Assembly (NCBI RefSeq): GCF_018986735.1
Contig: NZ_CP065521.1
Location: 248,001 to 312,000 of the forward strand
DNA length: 64,000 bases
Origin: Schaalia sp. 19OD2882
Lineage (GTDB): Bacteria > Actinomycetota > Actinomycetes > Actinomycetales > Actinomycetaceae
Reading direction: 5' to 3'
Under the pieces are notes generated by a model. That model was not told the DNA's origin. It did not search any database and worked only from the letters and a program-made list of their open reading frames with translations. Numbering within the stretch: the first letter of the stretch is position 1; each line of letters starts with the position of its first letter. Shown piece after piece: positions 51,368 to 60,717 of the stretch. The translations under genes and the position numbers were made by a program.

Positions 51368-52819
51368 ATGACCCTGCACCTGCACGACTCCAAGACCGCA
51401 CGGCTCCGGAGACTCGATCCGGTCACCCCGGGACGCGTCGGGATCTATCTGTGCGGCGCCACGGTGCAGGGCGCGCCCCATGTGGGCCACCTGCGCAGCG
51501 CAGTCGCCTTCGACACGATGGTCCGCTGGCTGCGCCGAGGAGGCCTGGACGTCACCTACGTGCGCAACGTGACCGACATCGACGACAAGATCCTCACCAA
51601 GTCCGCCGAGGCCGGGGCCCCTTGGTGGGCATGGGCCCACCGCTTCGAGCTGGAATTCGACCGGGCCTACCGGACCCTCGGCCTGCTGCCCCCCTCCATC
51701 GCGCCGCGCGCCACCGGCCACATACCCGACCAGATCGACTTGGTCCGCCGCCTGGTCGAACGGGGCCACGCCTACGACGACGGGCACGGCAATGTCTACT
51801 TCGACGTGCACTCCCTGCCCGACTACGGCTCACTGACCCGCCAGCGACTGGAGGACATGCGCACCACCGAGGACGACGCGCAGATCGACGCGGCAGTCGA
51901 GGCCGGAAAGCGCGACCTTCGGGACTTCGCCCTGTGGAAGGCCGCCAAACCCACCGAACCCGCCACTGCCTCCTGGGATTCGCCCTGGGGGAGGGGCAGG
52001 CCCGGCTGGCACCTGGAATGCTCGGCCATGAGCAGGCGCTACCTAGGTGACGAGTTCGACATCCACGGCGGCGGCATCGACCTGCGTTTCCCCCACCACG
52101 AGAATGAACAGGCGCAGTCGCACGGCGCAGGCTGGGGATTCGCGCGCTTGTGGGTCCACAATGCGTGGGTGACCACCAAGGGCGAGAAGATGTCGAAGTC
52201 GCTGGGAAATGTCTTGTCGCTGGAATCGTTGACCGCCGAGCATCCGGCGGTGGCCGTGCGCTGGGCGCTGTCCACCGTCCATCACCGCAGTGCCATCGAA
52301 TGGGGGCCCGAGACCCTGCCGGCAGCGGCCGCCGCGTGGGCGAAGTTCTCCGGCTTCGTCGCGCGTTCGATCGACGTTGCGGGCGAGGCCGACCTTGACG
52401 AGGTCGCCCTGGCGCCCTCCGACCTGCCTGCGGGATTCAGTTCTGCCATGGACGACGACCTCAATGTCGCAGGCGCTGTGGCGGTTCTCCACGAACATGT
52501 GAAGCTGGGCAATTCTGCCATCGACGCCGGTGACGTGACGGCGGTGCGGCGCGAGCAGGTGCTGGTGCGCTCGATGTTGGACGTCATGGGTCTGGATCCT
52601 GCTTCGGCCCAGTGGAGGTCGGGTCTGGGACTCGGAGTGGGAGTGGGCTCTGCCGAGCGCGAGGCCCTCGATGCCTTGGTGCAGGCCATCGTCGGTGAAC
52701 GCGCCCAAGCGCGTGCCGCAAAGGACTGGGCGCGCGCGGACGCCCTGCGCGACCGCCTGGCGGCCGTGGGGATCGTCCTGGAGGACGGACGTGACGGGGC
52801 CAGCTGGCACTTGGCGTGA
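51368..52819 (+). CDS. cysS: Cysteinyl-tRNA synthetase
   Basis: CysRS charges tRNA-Cys. The 483-residue class I enzyme has the HIGH motif as PHVGHLRS, KMSKS as GEKMSKSLGN, and the zinc-site residues in YLCGATVQG, HLECSAM and HGGGIDLRFPHHENE. The C-terminal ALRDRLAAVGIVLEDGRDG is typical of CysS and separates it from the mycothiol ligase MshC. Leaderless start at 51368. In many actinobacteria cysS directly follows ispF and precedes rlmB; here thrC and an XRE-ImmA/PIN module are intercalated. Confidence 0.94.
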   Translation: MTLHLHDSKTARLRRLDPVTPGRVGIYLCGATVQGAPHVGHLRSAVAFDTMVRWLRRGGLDVTYVRNVTDIDDKILTKSAEAGAPWWAWAHRFELEFDRAYRTLGLLPPSIAPRATGHIPDQIDLVRRLVERGHAYDDGHGNVYFDVHSLPDYGSLTRQRLEDMRTTEDDAQIDAAVEAGKRDLRDFALWKAAKPTEPATASWDSPWGRGRPGWHLECSAMSRRYLGDEFDIHGGGIDLRFPHHENEQAQSHGAGWGFARLWVHNAWVTTKGEKMSKSLGNVLSLESLTAEHPAVAVRWALSTVHHRSAIEWGPETLPAAAAAWAKFSGFVARSIDVAGEADLDEVALAPSDLPAGFSSAMDDDLNVAGAVAVLHEHVKLGNSAIDAGDVTAVRREQVLVRSMLDVMGLDPASAQWRSGLGLGVGVGSAEREALDALVQAIVGERAQARAAKDWARADALRDRLAAVGIVLEDGRDGASWHLA

Positions 52820-52865
52820 GGTGTGCGGGCGGGTCCAGATGTCCAATGAGGCGGCCCAATGACGG

Positions 52866-53891
52866 GTGCTGCCAACACGGATCCGGCTTTTCCGTACGGG
52901 CAGGGGACTGGACCAGAGAGTCCTTGCTCGCCAGTGTGGCCTGGAGCGAACTGCGTTGACTCGCGTCGAATCGGGTGAGAGGAAGGTGTCGGCGATCGAG
53001 TTGCTGCGCATCGCCTCAGCCTTGGACACCACGCTTCTCGACCTGCTTTCGCAACCAGAGCCCACAGTGATGGCAGCCGGGGAATCCATCGTGGAAGAAG
53101 CCACGGCATCAGAGCGGGCGAAGTTCCGCGCGGAGGTGGAGATCGATCGGGCGTGGAGAGACCTTCAGCAGCTTCATGAGTGTGACCTGATCGAAGCAGT
53201 GAAGTTTCCATTCGATGCGCGTGGTTTGAGCTCCCGGGACGATGCGCGCAAACTTGCGAAGAATGTGCGGCGTTTCCTCGGTGTCGGCGACCGGCCCTTG
53301 GGGTCCATGTCGAACGTCGCCGCCGATCTCGGACTGTGGTGCCGCACAACCGAGGCGGACATCGATGGACTCTCCTTCACTCCTGAAGCCGGACTCGGTG
53401 TTGCCCTGATCGGAGAACATCTTGATCCGGGACGACGACGTGCAACTGTCGCCCACGAAATCGGCCACCATGTCAGCGGCGACACTTGTGAGCGGTCGAG
53501 CCATTACTTGCGGAATCCTGACGCTGAGGCGCTCGTCGATGCTTTCGCGGCCGAGCTGCTCCTTCCGTCGGCCGTGGTGCGGAAGAACAGGTCTCCTTCG
53601 CGCAATGACATGGTCAAGTTGGCTGTGGACTACAGGGTCTCGTGGTCCTTGGTCATTGCGAGTGCTCAAGAGGCCGACGTCGATCTTTCAAAGGTTGATC
53701 CGATTGCGATCCCAGTTGACAACGACTTCTACGGGGCCGTGGGCCACAAGCCCGAAGAGGATGTCACGCCACCGGGACTGGCGAGCAAGTGGGTCATGGC
53801 GTGCGTCACAGCGGTCGAGAAGTGCCTCATCACCACGGGGCGCCGGGCCTCTGAGATGACACTCGGAGTCTACGAGGTCCGAGGTGAGTGA
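52866..53891 (+). CDS. XRE-type regulator fused to ImmA/IrrE-like metalloprotease
   Basis: The 341-residue protein has an N-terminal XRE helix-turn-helix (about residues 5-60; GLDQRVLARQCGLERTALTR) and an ImmA/IrrE domain (about 130-260) with zinc motif HEIGH at 197-201 and the later Glu in DAFAAELLLP. Such proteins act as protease-regulators or as antitoxins in COG2856-type modules, usually next to a toxin gene. Here a PIN-like gene follows with an 8-bp overlap but is frameshifted. GTG 52866 is the best start, though without clear ribosome binding site. GC is visibly lower than around it, so it was probably acquired. Confidence 0.87.
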   Translation: MLPTRIRLFRTGRGLDQRVLARQCGLERTALTRVESGERKVSAIELLRIASALDTTLLDLLSQPEPTVMAAGESIVEEATASERAKFRAEVEIDRAWRDLQQLHECDLIEAVKFPFDARGLSSRDDARKLAKNVRRFLGVGDRPLGSMSNVAADLGLWCRTTEADIDGLSFTPEAGLGVALIGEHLDPGRRRATVAHEIGHHVSGDTCERSSHYLRNPDAEALVDAFAAELLLPSAVVRKNRSPSRNDMVKLAVDYRVSWSLVIASAQEADVDLSKVDPIAIPVDNDFYGAVGHKPEEDVTPPGLASKWVMACVTAVEKCLITTGRRASEMTLGVYEVRGE

Positions 53892-54316
53892 GCGCGCCTC
53901 CGTGTGGGACGCGACGGGGCTTCTCCACGCTTCAGCGTGTGGCCATGTGGATTGGCTTCTTGATGCTGCAGGGCCGGAACGCCGACATCTTGTTCCACCG
54001 GGCGTTGTGGAGGAGCTTGAACGGCTGGGTCACAGCCACAGCTCAAACCGAGGATGCCGTCGCGATCGTCGATGATCGCGAAGCGCAGCGAGTCATCAAA
54101 ACGTGGACACCGAAGCTCGAGGTTCATGGTGTTCTCTGGGCAATTTCGCGCGGAGTGCAGGAGGGGCGCGTCGAAAGCGCGCAGGCCTACAGTGGGCTTT
54201 GTGACCAGATGCTGAAGGCGCACGAGGGAGACGAATTCAGCGCTCTTCGCCGGCCAATTCGGCCCGGAGGCTTCTTCGCGTGGTACCAACAAGCCTGCGA
54301 CGACGGTGAACTCTGA
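53884..54316 (+). pseudogene. PIN-like toxin gene broken by a frameshift
   Basis: From GTG 53884 the frame reads SERASVWDATGLLHASACGH, then LVPPGVVEELERLGH, an N-terminal PIN half with acidic D9 and EE, and stops at 54075. In the +1 frame the C-terminal half follows: EDAVAIVDDREAQRVI (the DD-R PIN motif), EVHGVLWAISRGVQEGRVES and GGFFAWYQQ, ending at 54316. The switch must lie near 54025-54045. One extra base or two missing bases explain it. It overlaps the upstream XRE-ImmA gene by 8 bp, so the pair looks like a toxin-antitoxin module with an inactivated toxin, unless the shift is programmed or a sequencing error. Confidence 0.65.
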
Positions 54317-54495
54317 CCTTGGTGTCCGATCCGCCGGGTCGAGACCAACCCCACGTATCGGCGCTTCGTGGCCACAATCCCTGACGGTAGGCTGGTCGCA
54401 GCACACGGGCGGACTCCCGGAAGGGCGCTGCGCCCTCGTCGCCCCAACACTGGAACGAGCGGGCACTCCCGCCATCGGCGAGCAGCGGAGGAATC

Positions 54496-55485
54496 ATGGC
54501 AGGCAATGACGGGCGCAGGGGCGCCGTGCGCAAGCCGGGCTCGAAAAAGGGGGCCAAGGTCGGCACCGGCGGGCACTCCCGCAGGCGCCTGGAAGGCAAA
54601 GGCCCCACGCCGAAGGCCGAGGACCGCACCTACCATCCCGCGCACAAGCGCAAGCTCGCCCGTCAAAAGCGTGAGGAACAGGAGGCCGCCATTGCGCGCG
54701 CCCGCGCCAAGTCCTCGATCCGCATCCCCGCCGGCCACGAACTGATCGCCGGACGCAACCCCGTGGCCGAGGCCGCCCGGGCCGGAGTGCCCTTCTCGCG
54801 CGTCTTCGTCCTCGGCAATGTCAAGGACGACCGTGTCGAAGAGGTCGTCCGCCTGGCCTCGTCCATGGGGGCCCCGGCCTTCGAGGTCACCCGACGCGAC
54901 TTGGACGTGGCCACCGACGGAGCCGTCCACCAAGGGGTCGCTGCCGAGGTCCCGGAATACCAGTACGCCGAGGTCCAGGACCTCGTCGCCGACTCCCAGC
55001 AGCAGATCGACCTGCCGCTGCTCATCGCCTTGGACCAGGTGACCGACCCGCACAACCTGGGGGCCGTTCTGCGCAGCGCCGGAGCCTTTGGCGGCGACGG
55101 GGTCATCATCCCCGAGCGTCGCAGCGCCGGAGTGACCGCCACCGCGTGGAAGGTCTCGGCAGGCGCGGCCGCACGGGTGCCCGTGGCCCGGGCGACGAAT
55201 CTCGTGCGTGCCCTGGAGGAGTGCAAGAAGGCGGGATTCTTCATCGTCGGCCTGGACGGGGGAGGTGACGCCGAACTCCGTGGTCTGCCCTTGGCGGAGT
55301 CCCCGCTGGTTCTCGTCACCGGCGCCGAAGGCGCGGGTCTGTCGCGGCTGGTGCGCGAGACCTGCGACCAAGTGGTCTCCATCCCGATCTCCTCGACCGT
55401 GGAGTCACTCAATGCGGCCGTCGCCACCGGCATCGCCCTGTACGAGGTCGCCTCGCTCCGGGCTGCTGCCGCCTCACGTGGCTGA
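54496..55485 (+). CDS. rlmB: 23S rRNA (guanosine-2'-O-)-methyltransferase RlmB (TrmH/SpoU family)
   Basis: RlmB methylates a conserved guanosine of 23S rRNA. This 329-residue SPOUT enzyme has a basic N-terminal extension (about 1-75, rich in Lys/Arg/Gly), a substrate-binding domain starting LIAGRNPVAEAARAGVPF, and the knot motifs LDQVTDPHNLGAVLRSAGAF, VTGAEGAGLSRLVRETCD and IPISSTVESLNAAVATGIAL. GGAGG lies 4-5 bp before ATG 54496; TAGGCT at 54388-54393 is a possible -10. The 179-bp upstream gap contains one 10-mer copy (54431-54440). A terminator follows. Confidence 0.93.
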   Translation: MAGNDGRRGAVRKPGSKKGAKVGTGGHSRRRLEGKGPTPKAEDRTYHPAHKRKLARQKREEQEAAIARARAKSSIRIPAGHELIAGRNPVAEAARAGVPFSRVFVLGNVKDDRVEEVVRLASSMGAPAFEVTRRDLDVATDGAVHQGVAAEVPEYQYAEVQDLVADSQQQIDLPLLIALDQVTDPHNLGAVLRSAGAFGGDGVIIPERRSAGVTATAWKVSAGAAARVPVARATNLVRALEECKKAGFFIVGLDGGGDAELRGLPLAESPLVLVTGAEGAGLSRLVRETCDQVVSIPISSTVESLNAAVATGIALYEVASLRAAAASRG

Positions 55486-55509
55486 CCCGGCTCCGCTCTT
55501 CACCACATC

Positions 55510-55539
55510 CGCCCGACCTGCGAAATCGCAGGTCGGGCG
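55510..55539 (+). terminator. Terminator after rlmB
   Basis: CGCCCGACCTGCGA (55510-55523) pairs perfectly with TCGCAGGTCGGGCG (55526-55539), a 14-bp stem with a tight loop, 24 bp after the stop. Confidence 0.85.
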
Positions 55540-55673
55540 TGGTCGTTCACGAGAGGGCGGGCCGATTCCCCACCGAGTGCGTGTATAAGAAGTTGTGTAT
55601 CATCGGCGAATCCGCCTCGGATGCAATTTGGGGGAGACGAGCTTCCCTTCCGGGGCCGGAGAACGGAGTGACG

Positions 55674-56027
55674 ATGGGGCTGCCCTGGATCGAGATCGTC
55701 GAGTGCCTTGATCCTGGCCCACAACCGGTCCTGTGGTGCCATCCGGATCCGGACGGGCGCATCAAGTCCGGCGTGCAATCGGTTGTCCGTGAGAACCGAG
55801 GTGCCCTGCTGCTCTCGCGCGGCGCCGCCTCCGGCGTCCACTGTGCGGGCACGCGCCACATCCCCGCAGTCGACCTCGTCGAACACATGCGGCGCCGAGC
55901 GGCCGCCGCTGCCAAGGACCGGTCGATGGCAGGAGCCGCATGCGCTCGCCCGGATCCCTCCGGCCCCGGCGGCGCGGGCAGGGCGGAGGAATCAAGAGGC
56001 CGCGCAACAGGATCCTCTCGCATGTGA
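55674..56027 (+). CDS. Truncated SPFH-domain (COG4260-like) protein fragment
   Basis: The 117-residue product reads MGLPWIEIVECLDPGPQPVL, WCHPDPDGRIKSGVQSVVRE and HCAGTRHIPAVDLVEHMRRR. By eye this follows the first 65 residues of COG4260 SPFH proteins (pattern IEV-EW-D--DTLVWR-P----EIKNGAQL-VRE), including the GTH turn, but the SPFH core that should follow is replaced by an Ala/Gly/Arg-rich end. GGAG lies 5 bp before ATG 55674, so it is probably still expressed. It is either a decayed gene or a reduced N-terminal module kept for its partner genes downstream. Homology is an eye judgement. Confidence 0.5.
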   Translation: MGLPWIEIVECLDPGPQPVLWCHPDPDGRIKSGVQSVVRENRGALLLSRGAASGVHCAGTRHIPAVDLVEHMRRRAAAAAKDRSMAGAACARPDPSGPGGAGRAEESRGRATGSSRM

Positions 56028-56116
56028 GGCGGGCGGCGCGACGAGGCGTCACCGCCCACGACGCGGGTGTGAAGGGGCGACGCAGGCCGGATACGACAAT
56101 CGAGGAGAACACACGG

Positions 56117-57160
56117 ATGAGCACAGCGCTGAGCAGTATGCAAGCACTGGTCCCCAGGTTCGACACCTTCCTGGACCGTCTCACCCAACGAGCACACGAG
56201 GTCTGCTCCGAGGCGGCCGCCGCTGTCAACGAGCTGCGCAGCGCAGGCGACGAGGAGTCGATCCGCAGCGCGCAGAACCTGCAGGACGGCGTGACCTTGG
56301 ACATGGACGAGTTCGCCGCGAAGGCCCATGCGGCCTTCGGTCAGCACTTCGGTCCCTACCAGGACGTTGACGAGGAGGCGGTGGAGCGACTCTACGCGTC
56401 CCTGGAGGAACGCCTCGACCGTTGGGAGGAGCACCTCCACTCCATCGCGGAAAAGGCCTTCACGGCCAGCGATGACGAGCAGATCCGCGCCGCGTGGGAG
56501 GCCGCAGTGGCCGACTGGCAGGCCGCTGCCGATGCCTTCCACTGCTCGCAGTGCTCCGCGCCGGTGGCCGTGCCCGAGCTCTACACGCAGGCCGTGTACC
56601 TGCCCTGCGCGGGTTGTGGCGCGCGCACGACCTTCACGCCCTCGTCCAACATGGTCGCCGCAAAGGGGTATGCGGACCTTCTTGCCGAGATCGAGTCCCG
56701 ACACGCACTGGAGATGGCCGAGGAGGCCATGACGGACCAGGACATCGCCCCCGGTCTGGAGTACTCCTACCAGGCGAACTACATGGTCACCAAACAACGC
56801 AAGCTCCGTGACCTGCTGCCCTCGGCCGCAGCTGAGCGGCGCCCGCTGCTTGCCCCGGAGTTCGCCGACTGGGTGCGGATCCAGGAGATCCCGCTGGAGC
56901 CGATCGGCTACTGGCAGACCGACCTGGCCTACGTCAACATGCTCACGGGCCTGACGGACCTCATGAACGAGTGCCGCTGGGCCGGCCAGGACGAGGACGC
57001 CGAATTGGTGATCGAGATGGTGCAGGCCCTGGCGCGCCCCGGCTGCGAGGTGGTCAGTGCCATGGTTCAAGGAACAGTCACCCGTGACTTCCTCCTGCAG
57101 CACGCCAACGCGGCAATGACCCGCCCCTCCCTGCCGATGGACGACCACGACACCCTGTGA
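56117..57160 (+). CDS. Helical protein with single zinc ribbon, function unknown
   Basis: This 347-residue soluble protein has a mostly helical N-terminal region (about 1-140; e.g. LDRLTQRAHEVCSEAAAAVN, EEAVERLYASLEERLDRWEE), one zinc ribbon with Cys 143, 146, 164 and 167 (FHCSQCSAPV and LPCAGCGART), and a helical C-terminus with IPLEPIGYWQTDLAYVNML. I do not recognise the family. GAGGAG lies 9 bp before ATG 56117. It sits between the SPFH fragment and a membrane SPFH gene, echoing the SPFH plus zinc-ribbon pairing at 21-24 kb, so a membrane-stress or cargo-adaptor role is possible but unproven. Confidence 0.75.
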   Translation: MSTALSSMQALVPRFDTFLDRLTQRAHEVCSEAAAAVNELRSAGDEESIRSAQNLQDGVTLDMDEFAAKAHAAFGQHFGPYQDVDEEAVERLYASLEERLDRWEEHLHSIAEKAFTASDDEQIRAAWEAAVADWQAAADAFHCSQCSAPVAVPELYTQAVYLPCAGCGARTTFTPSSNMVAAKGYADLLAEIESRHALEMAEEAMTDQDIAPGLEYSYQANYMVTKQRKLRDLLPSAAAERRPLLAPEFADWVRIQEIPLEPIGYWQTDLAYVNMLTGLTDLMNECRWAGQDEDAELVIEMVQALARPGCEVVSAMVQGTVTRDFLLQHANAAMTRPSLPMDDHDTL

Positions 57161-57209
57161 CCAATCGCCGGGTGGGGCTCCTGCGAGGTGGTGGTCGATG
57201 GGGTGCCTC

Positions 57210-57246
57210 TTGCGCCACCCCAAAAAATAGCTATCATTTTGCTATT
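57210..57246 (+). promoter_or_regulatory. Promoter and inverted-repeat operator of the SPFH/RHH operon
   Basis: TTGCGC (57210-57215) and TATCAT (57232-57237) form a promoter with 16-bp spacing. AATAGC (57226-57231) and GCTATT (57241-57246) are perfect inverted arms with a 9-bp spacer covering the -10. The stretch is conspicuously AT-rich. The ribbon-helix-helix protein encoded two genes on is a candidate binder. Confidence 0.6.
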
Positions 57247-57301
57247 GGAGCGCCGAAGCCTCCGCAGGTCCCCCTCGGACGGCGCCCTCGAAGGAGCAAT
57301 C

Positions 57302-58288
57302 ATGGCTGAAAGGACCACTTCGTCCGCATTGGCTGACACCCCCGGCCTTGCAGGGCCCGGAGGGGACCAGCCCGGCACCATCACCGCACGCGTCGACATT
57401 TCTGAGAAGCCCGCATGGTCGGCTGGCGGAGGTGCGGCATTCCTCGTCCTGCTGCTCCTGCTGGCCGCAGTGGCCCTGTCCGTCACCGGGATCGTGCACG
57501 GTGCAGTCCTCGCCGACACCGACGACCCCGCCGCACCGGCCGTCATCGGTGGCGGCATTGCCGGCATGGTCGTGCTCATGTTCCTGTTCACCGCGTTGAC
57601 CGTGGTCAGCCCCGGCCAGACCAGCGTGCGCCAGTTCTTCGGCAAGTACGTCGGCACCGTGCGCCGCACCGGCCTGGTCCTGGTCACCCCCTTGTCCAGA
57701 GGCAAGAAGGTCTCCGTCAAGGTCCACAACTTCGAGACCAGCGAGCTCAAGGTCAACGACTCCGACGGCAACCCCGTCACCATCGCCGCGATTGTCGTGT
57801 GGCAGGTGGCCGACACCGCCCGCGCCGTCTTCGCCGTGGAGGAGTACGAGGAGTTCATCAAGGCCCAGGCCGAGTCCGCCCTGCGTCATGTGGCCACCAT
57901 CCACCCCTATGACGAGCCCGGCCCGGGGGAGACCTCCCTGCGCGGGGGCACCGAACAGGTCAGCGCCGAACTGGCGGCGGAGGTGGCCGCCCGCGTGGCC
58001 ATGGCCGGCCTGGAGATCGTCGAGGTGCGAATCTCCTCATTGGCCTACGCCCCGGAGATCGCCCAAGCCATGCTGCAGCGCCAGCAGGCCGGAGCCGTCA
58101 TCGCCGCCCGCGAGCGCATTGTCGAGGGCGCCGTCACCATGGTCGAGCAGGCGCTGAACCGCCTGGATGAGCAGGACGTCGTCAACCTGGACGACGAACG
58201 CAAAGCGCAGATGGTCTCGAATCTGCTGGTCGTCCTGTGCTCGGACAGCCGGGCGCAGCCGATCGTCAACGCCGGCTCACTCTACTGA
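57302..58288 (+). CDS. SPFH/band 7 membrane protein
   Basis: The 328-residue protein has two N-terminal transmembrane helices (about 42-64 and 80-102) and then an SPFH domain (about 100-290): [49 protein letters not shown], and a coiled region [20 protein letters not shown] with [22 protein letters not shown] proteins assemble membrane microdomains and act in envelope stress and membrane-protein quality control. AAGGAG lies 5 bp before ATG 57302. The RHH gene begins 8 bp after its stop. An inverted repeat overlaps its promoter. Confidence 0.88.
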   Translation: MAERTTSSALADTPGLAGPGGDQPGTITARVDISEKPAWSAGGGAAFLVLLLLLAAVALSVTGIVHGAVLADTDDPAAPAVIGGGIAGMVVLMFLFTALTVVSPGQTSVRQFFGKYVGTVRRTGLVLVTPLSRGKKVSVKVHNFETSELKVNDSDGNPVTIAAIVVWQVADTARAVFAVEEYEEFIKAQAESALRHVATIHPYDEPGPGETSLRGGTEQVSAELAAEVAARVAMAGLEIVEVRISSLAYAPEIAQAMLQRQQAGAVIAARERIVEGAVTMVEQALNRLDEQDVVNLDDERKAQMVSNLLVVLCSDSRAQPIVNAGSLY

Positions 58289-58296
58289 GGCTTGGC

Positions 58297-58515
58297 GTGG
58301 CCCAGAAGTACGAGCGCAAGCAAGTCCTGCTGCGCCTGGACCCGGCCGTCCACGCTGCCGTTGCGGCGTGGGCGGCCGACGACCTGCGGTCGGTCAACGC
58401 CCAGATCGAGGTCATTCTGCGGCGGGCGCTCAAGCAGGCGGGTCGGGACGTGAAGGCTGCTCCCATGCGAGGGCGGGGACGTCCGCGCAAGGGAGCGGAG
58501 GCGGGTGACGGGTGA
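58297..58515 (+). CDS. Small ribbon-helix-helix (Arc-like) DNA-binding protein
   Basis: The 72-residue protein reads VAQKYERKQVLLRLDPAVHA, AVAAWAADDLRSVNAQIEVI, LRRALKQAG, matching an Arc-type ribbon-helix-helix: strand KQVLLRLD, then two helices with the conserved SVNAQIE turn. A basic tail RGRGRPRKG is added. GTG 58297 lies 8 bp after the SPFH stop, so the two are one operon. Similar RHH genes follow SPFH genes in other actinobacteria; it is often auto-annotated as a HicB antitoxin, but no toxin gene is present. It probably regulates its own operon. Confidence 0.8.
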   Translation: MAQKYERKQVLLRLDPAVHAAVAAWAADDLRSVNAQIEVILRRALKQAGRDVKAAPMRGRGRPRKGAEAGDG

Positions 58516-58565
58516 CCGGGGCGGGGTCTTGGCCGTCGGGCGTGAAGGCGGCGTCCTTGTCGACC

Positions 58566-59123
58566 TCAGTGGGAGGTGCGCACCTGCGTGCGCATGGCCT
58601 CCCTCAAGGCGACACGACGATCCATGTTGAAGGGGTTCGGCGCCTCCAACTGGCCGGTGGCAATGGTCTCCATCCCATCGCGCAGGACCCCCGCGCGCTT
58701 GAGGGGCACCACCATCGACTCCATTGGCCGCAACAGTTCCGCCTTGCGGGCGACCCAGTGCGTCGAGTGGTCCCCGACGTCCGGGAAGTGCGTGCACAGC
58801 ACCTCCGAGACGTCGCCCGTCGGCATCCACTTGCCCGCGACAGCCAATCGCAGGACGTCGTGTTGGCGACGCACCCACTCCAGTGACAGCAGGAAGGGGA
58901 AGCGCTCGATCGTCTCCGCCGAGATCGTCGCATGGGGGACCTCACCCCATCGGAACATCGTGCCACTCCACTTGCCCTCGCCGTCAATGGCTCGGTCGAG
59001 GTCCCAGTCGTCGAGGATCCACCCGTGGCCCAGCAGGTGCTCGCGCGCAATGGCCAGGCTCTGCTCGGGCGGGCACGCGGTGATGAAACGCCTGGTCGGC
59101 AGGATGTCGAAGAGGTTGGACAT
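58566..59123 (-). CDS. Hypothetical protein
   Basis: I do not recognise this 185-residue soluble protein. It begins MSNLFDILPTRRFITACPPE and QSLAIAREHLLGHGWILDDW, and is rich in aromatic residues and Arg (e.g. LSLEWVRRQHDVLRLAVAGK). There is no signal peptide, membrane helix or catalytic motif. AAGGAG lies 11 bp before ATG 59123, a rather long spacing. It stands alone, divergent from purA. The 274-bp gap to purA has one 10-mer copy (59202-59211) and the TAGGAT at about 59328 as possible purA -10. Confidence 0.7.
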   Translation of the reverse strand: MSNLFDILPTRRFITACPPEQSLAIAREHLLGHGWILDDWDLDRAIDGEGKWSGTMFRWGEVPHATISAETIERFPFLLSLEWVRRQHDVLRLAVAGKWMPTGDVSEVLCTHFPDVGDHSTHWVARKAELLRPMESMVVPLKRAGVLRDGMETIATGQLEAPNPFNMDRRVALREAMRTQVRTSH

Positions 59124-59397
59124 GCGTTGGGCGTCTCCTTCCCGCTCGATCGGTGCCGACCACCATTTTCCGCCCGGAGCCCTCTGCGCGCATCTCCGTC
59201 CGCCCTCGTCCCTGCCCGCACCCATCCAGGGGAGCCTTCGCAGGACCCGACACCGCTCCACACGCGGCTCACCGGAACGGTTCCGCCCCGGTGGACGAGG
59301 GTGAGCGCAACTCACGTGCCCCGTCTAGGATTTCATCGGTAGGACCCCCGTCCTTCCAGGGCCGCAGGGTCCTCTCCCGTCGAGCCAGGAGCATTCG

Positions 59398-60681
<1,284 letters not shown>

Positions 60682-60717
60682 GACCCACTGGACGAGGACC
60701 TGGAAGAGGTGACTCGC

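Noticed and set aside
58297..58515. HicB antitoxin of a toxin-antitoxin pair
   Set aside because: It has an Arc-like RHH fold, but no HicA or other small toxin gene is next to it; it follows an SPFH gene in one operon.
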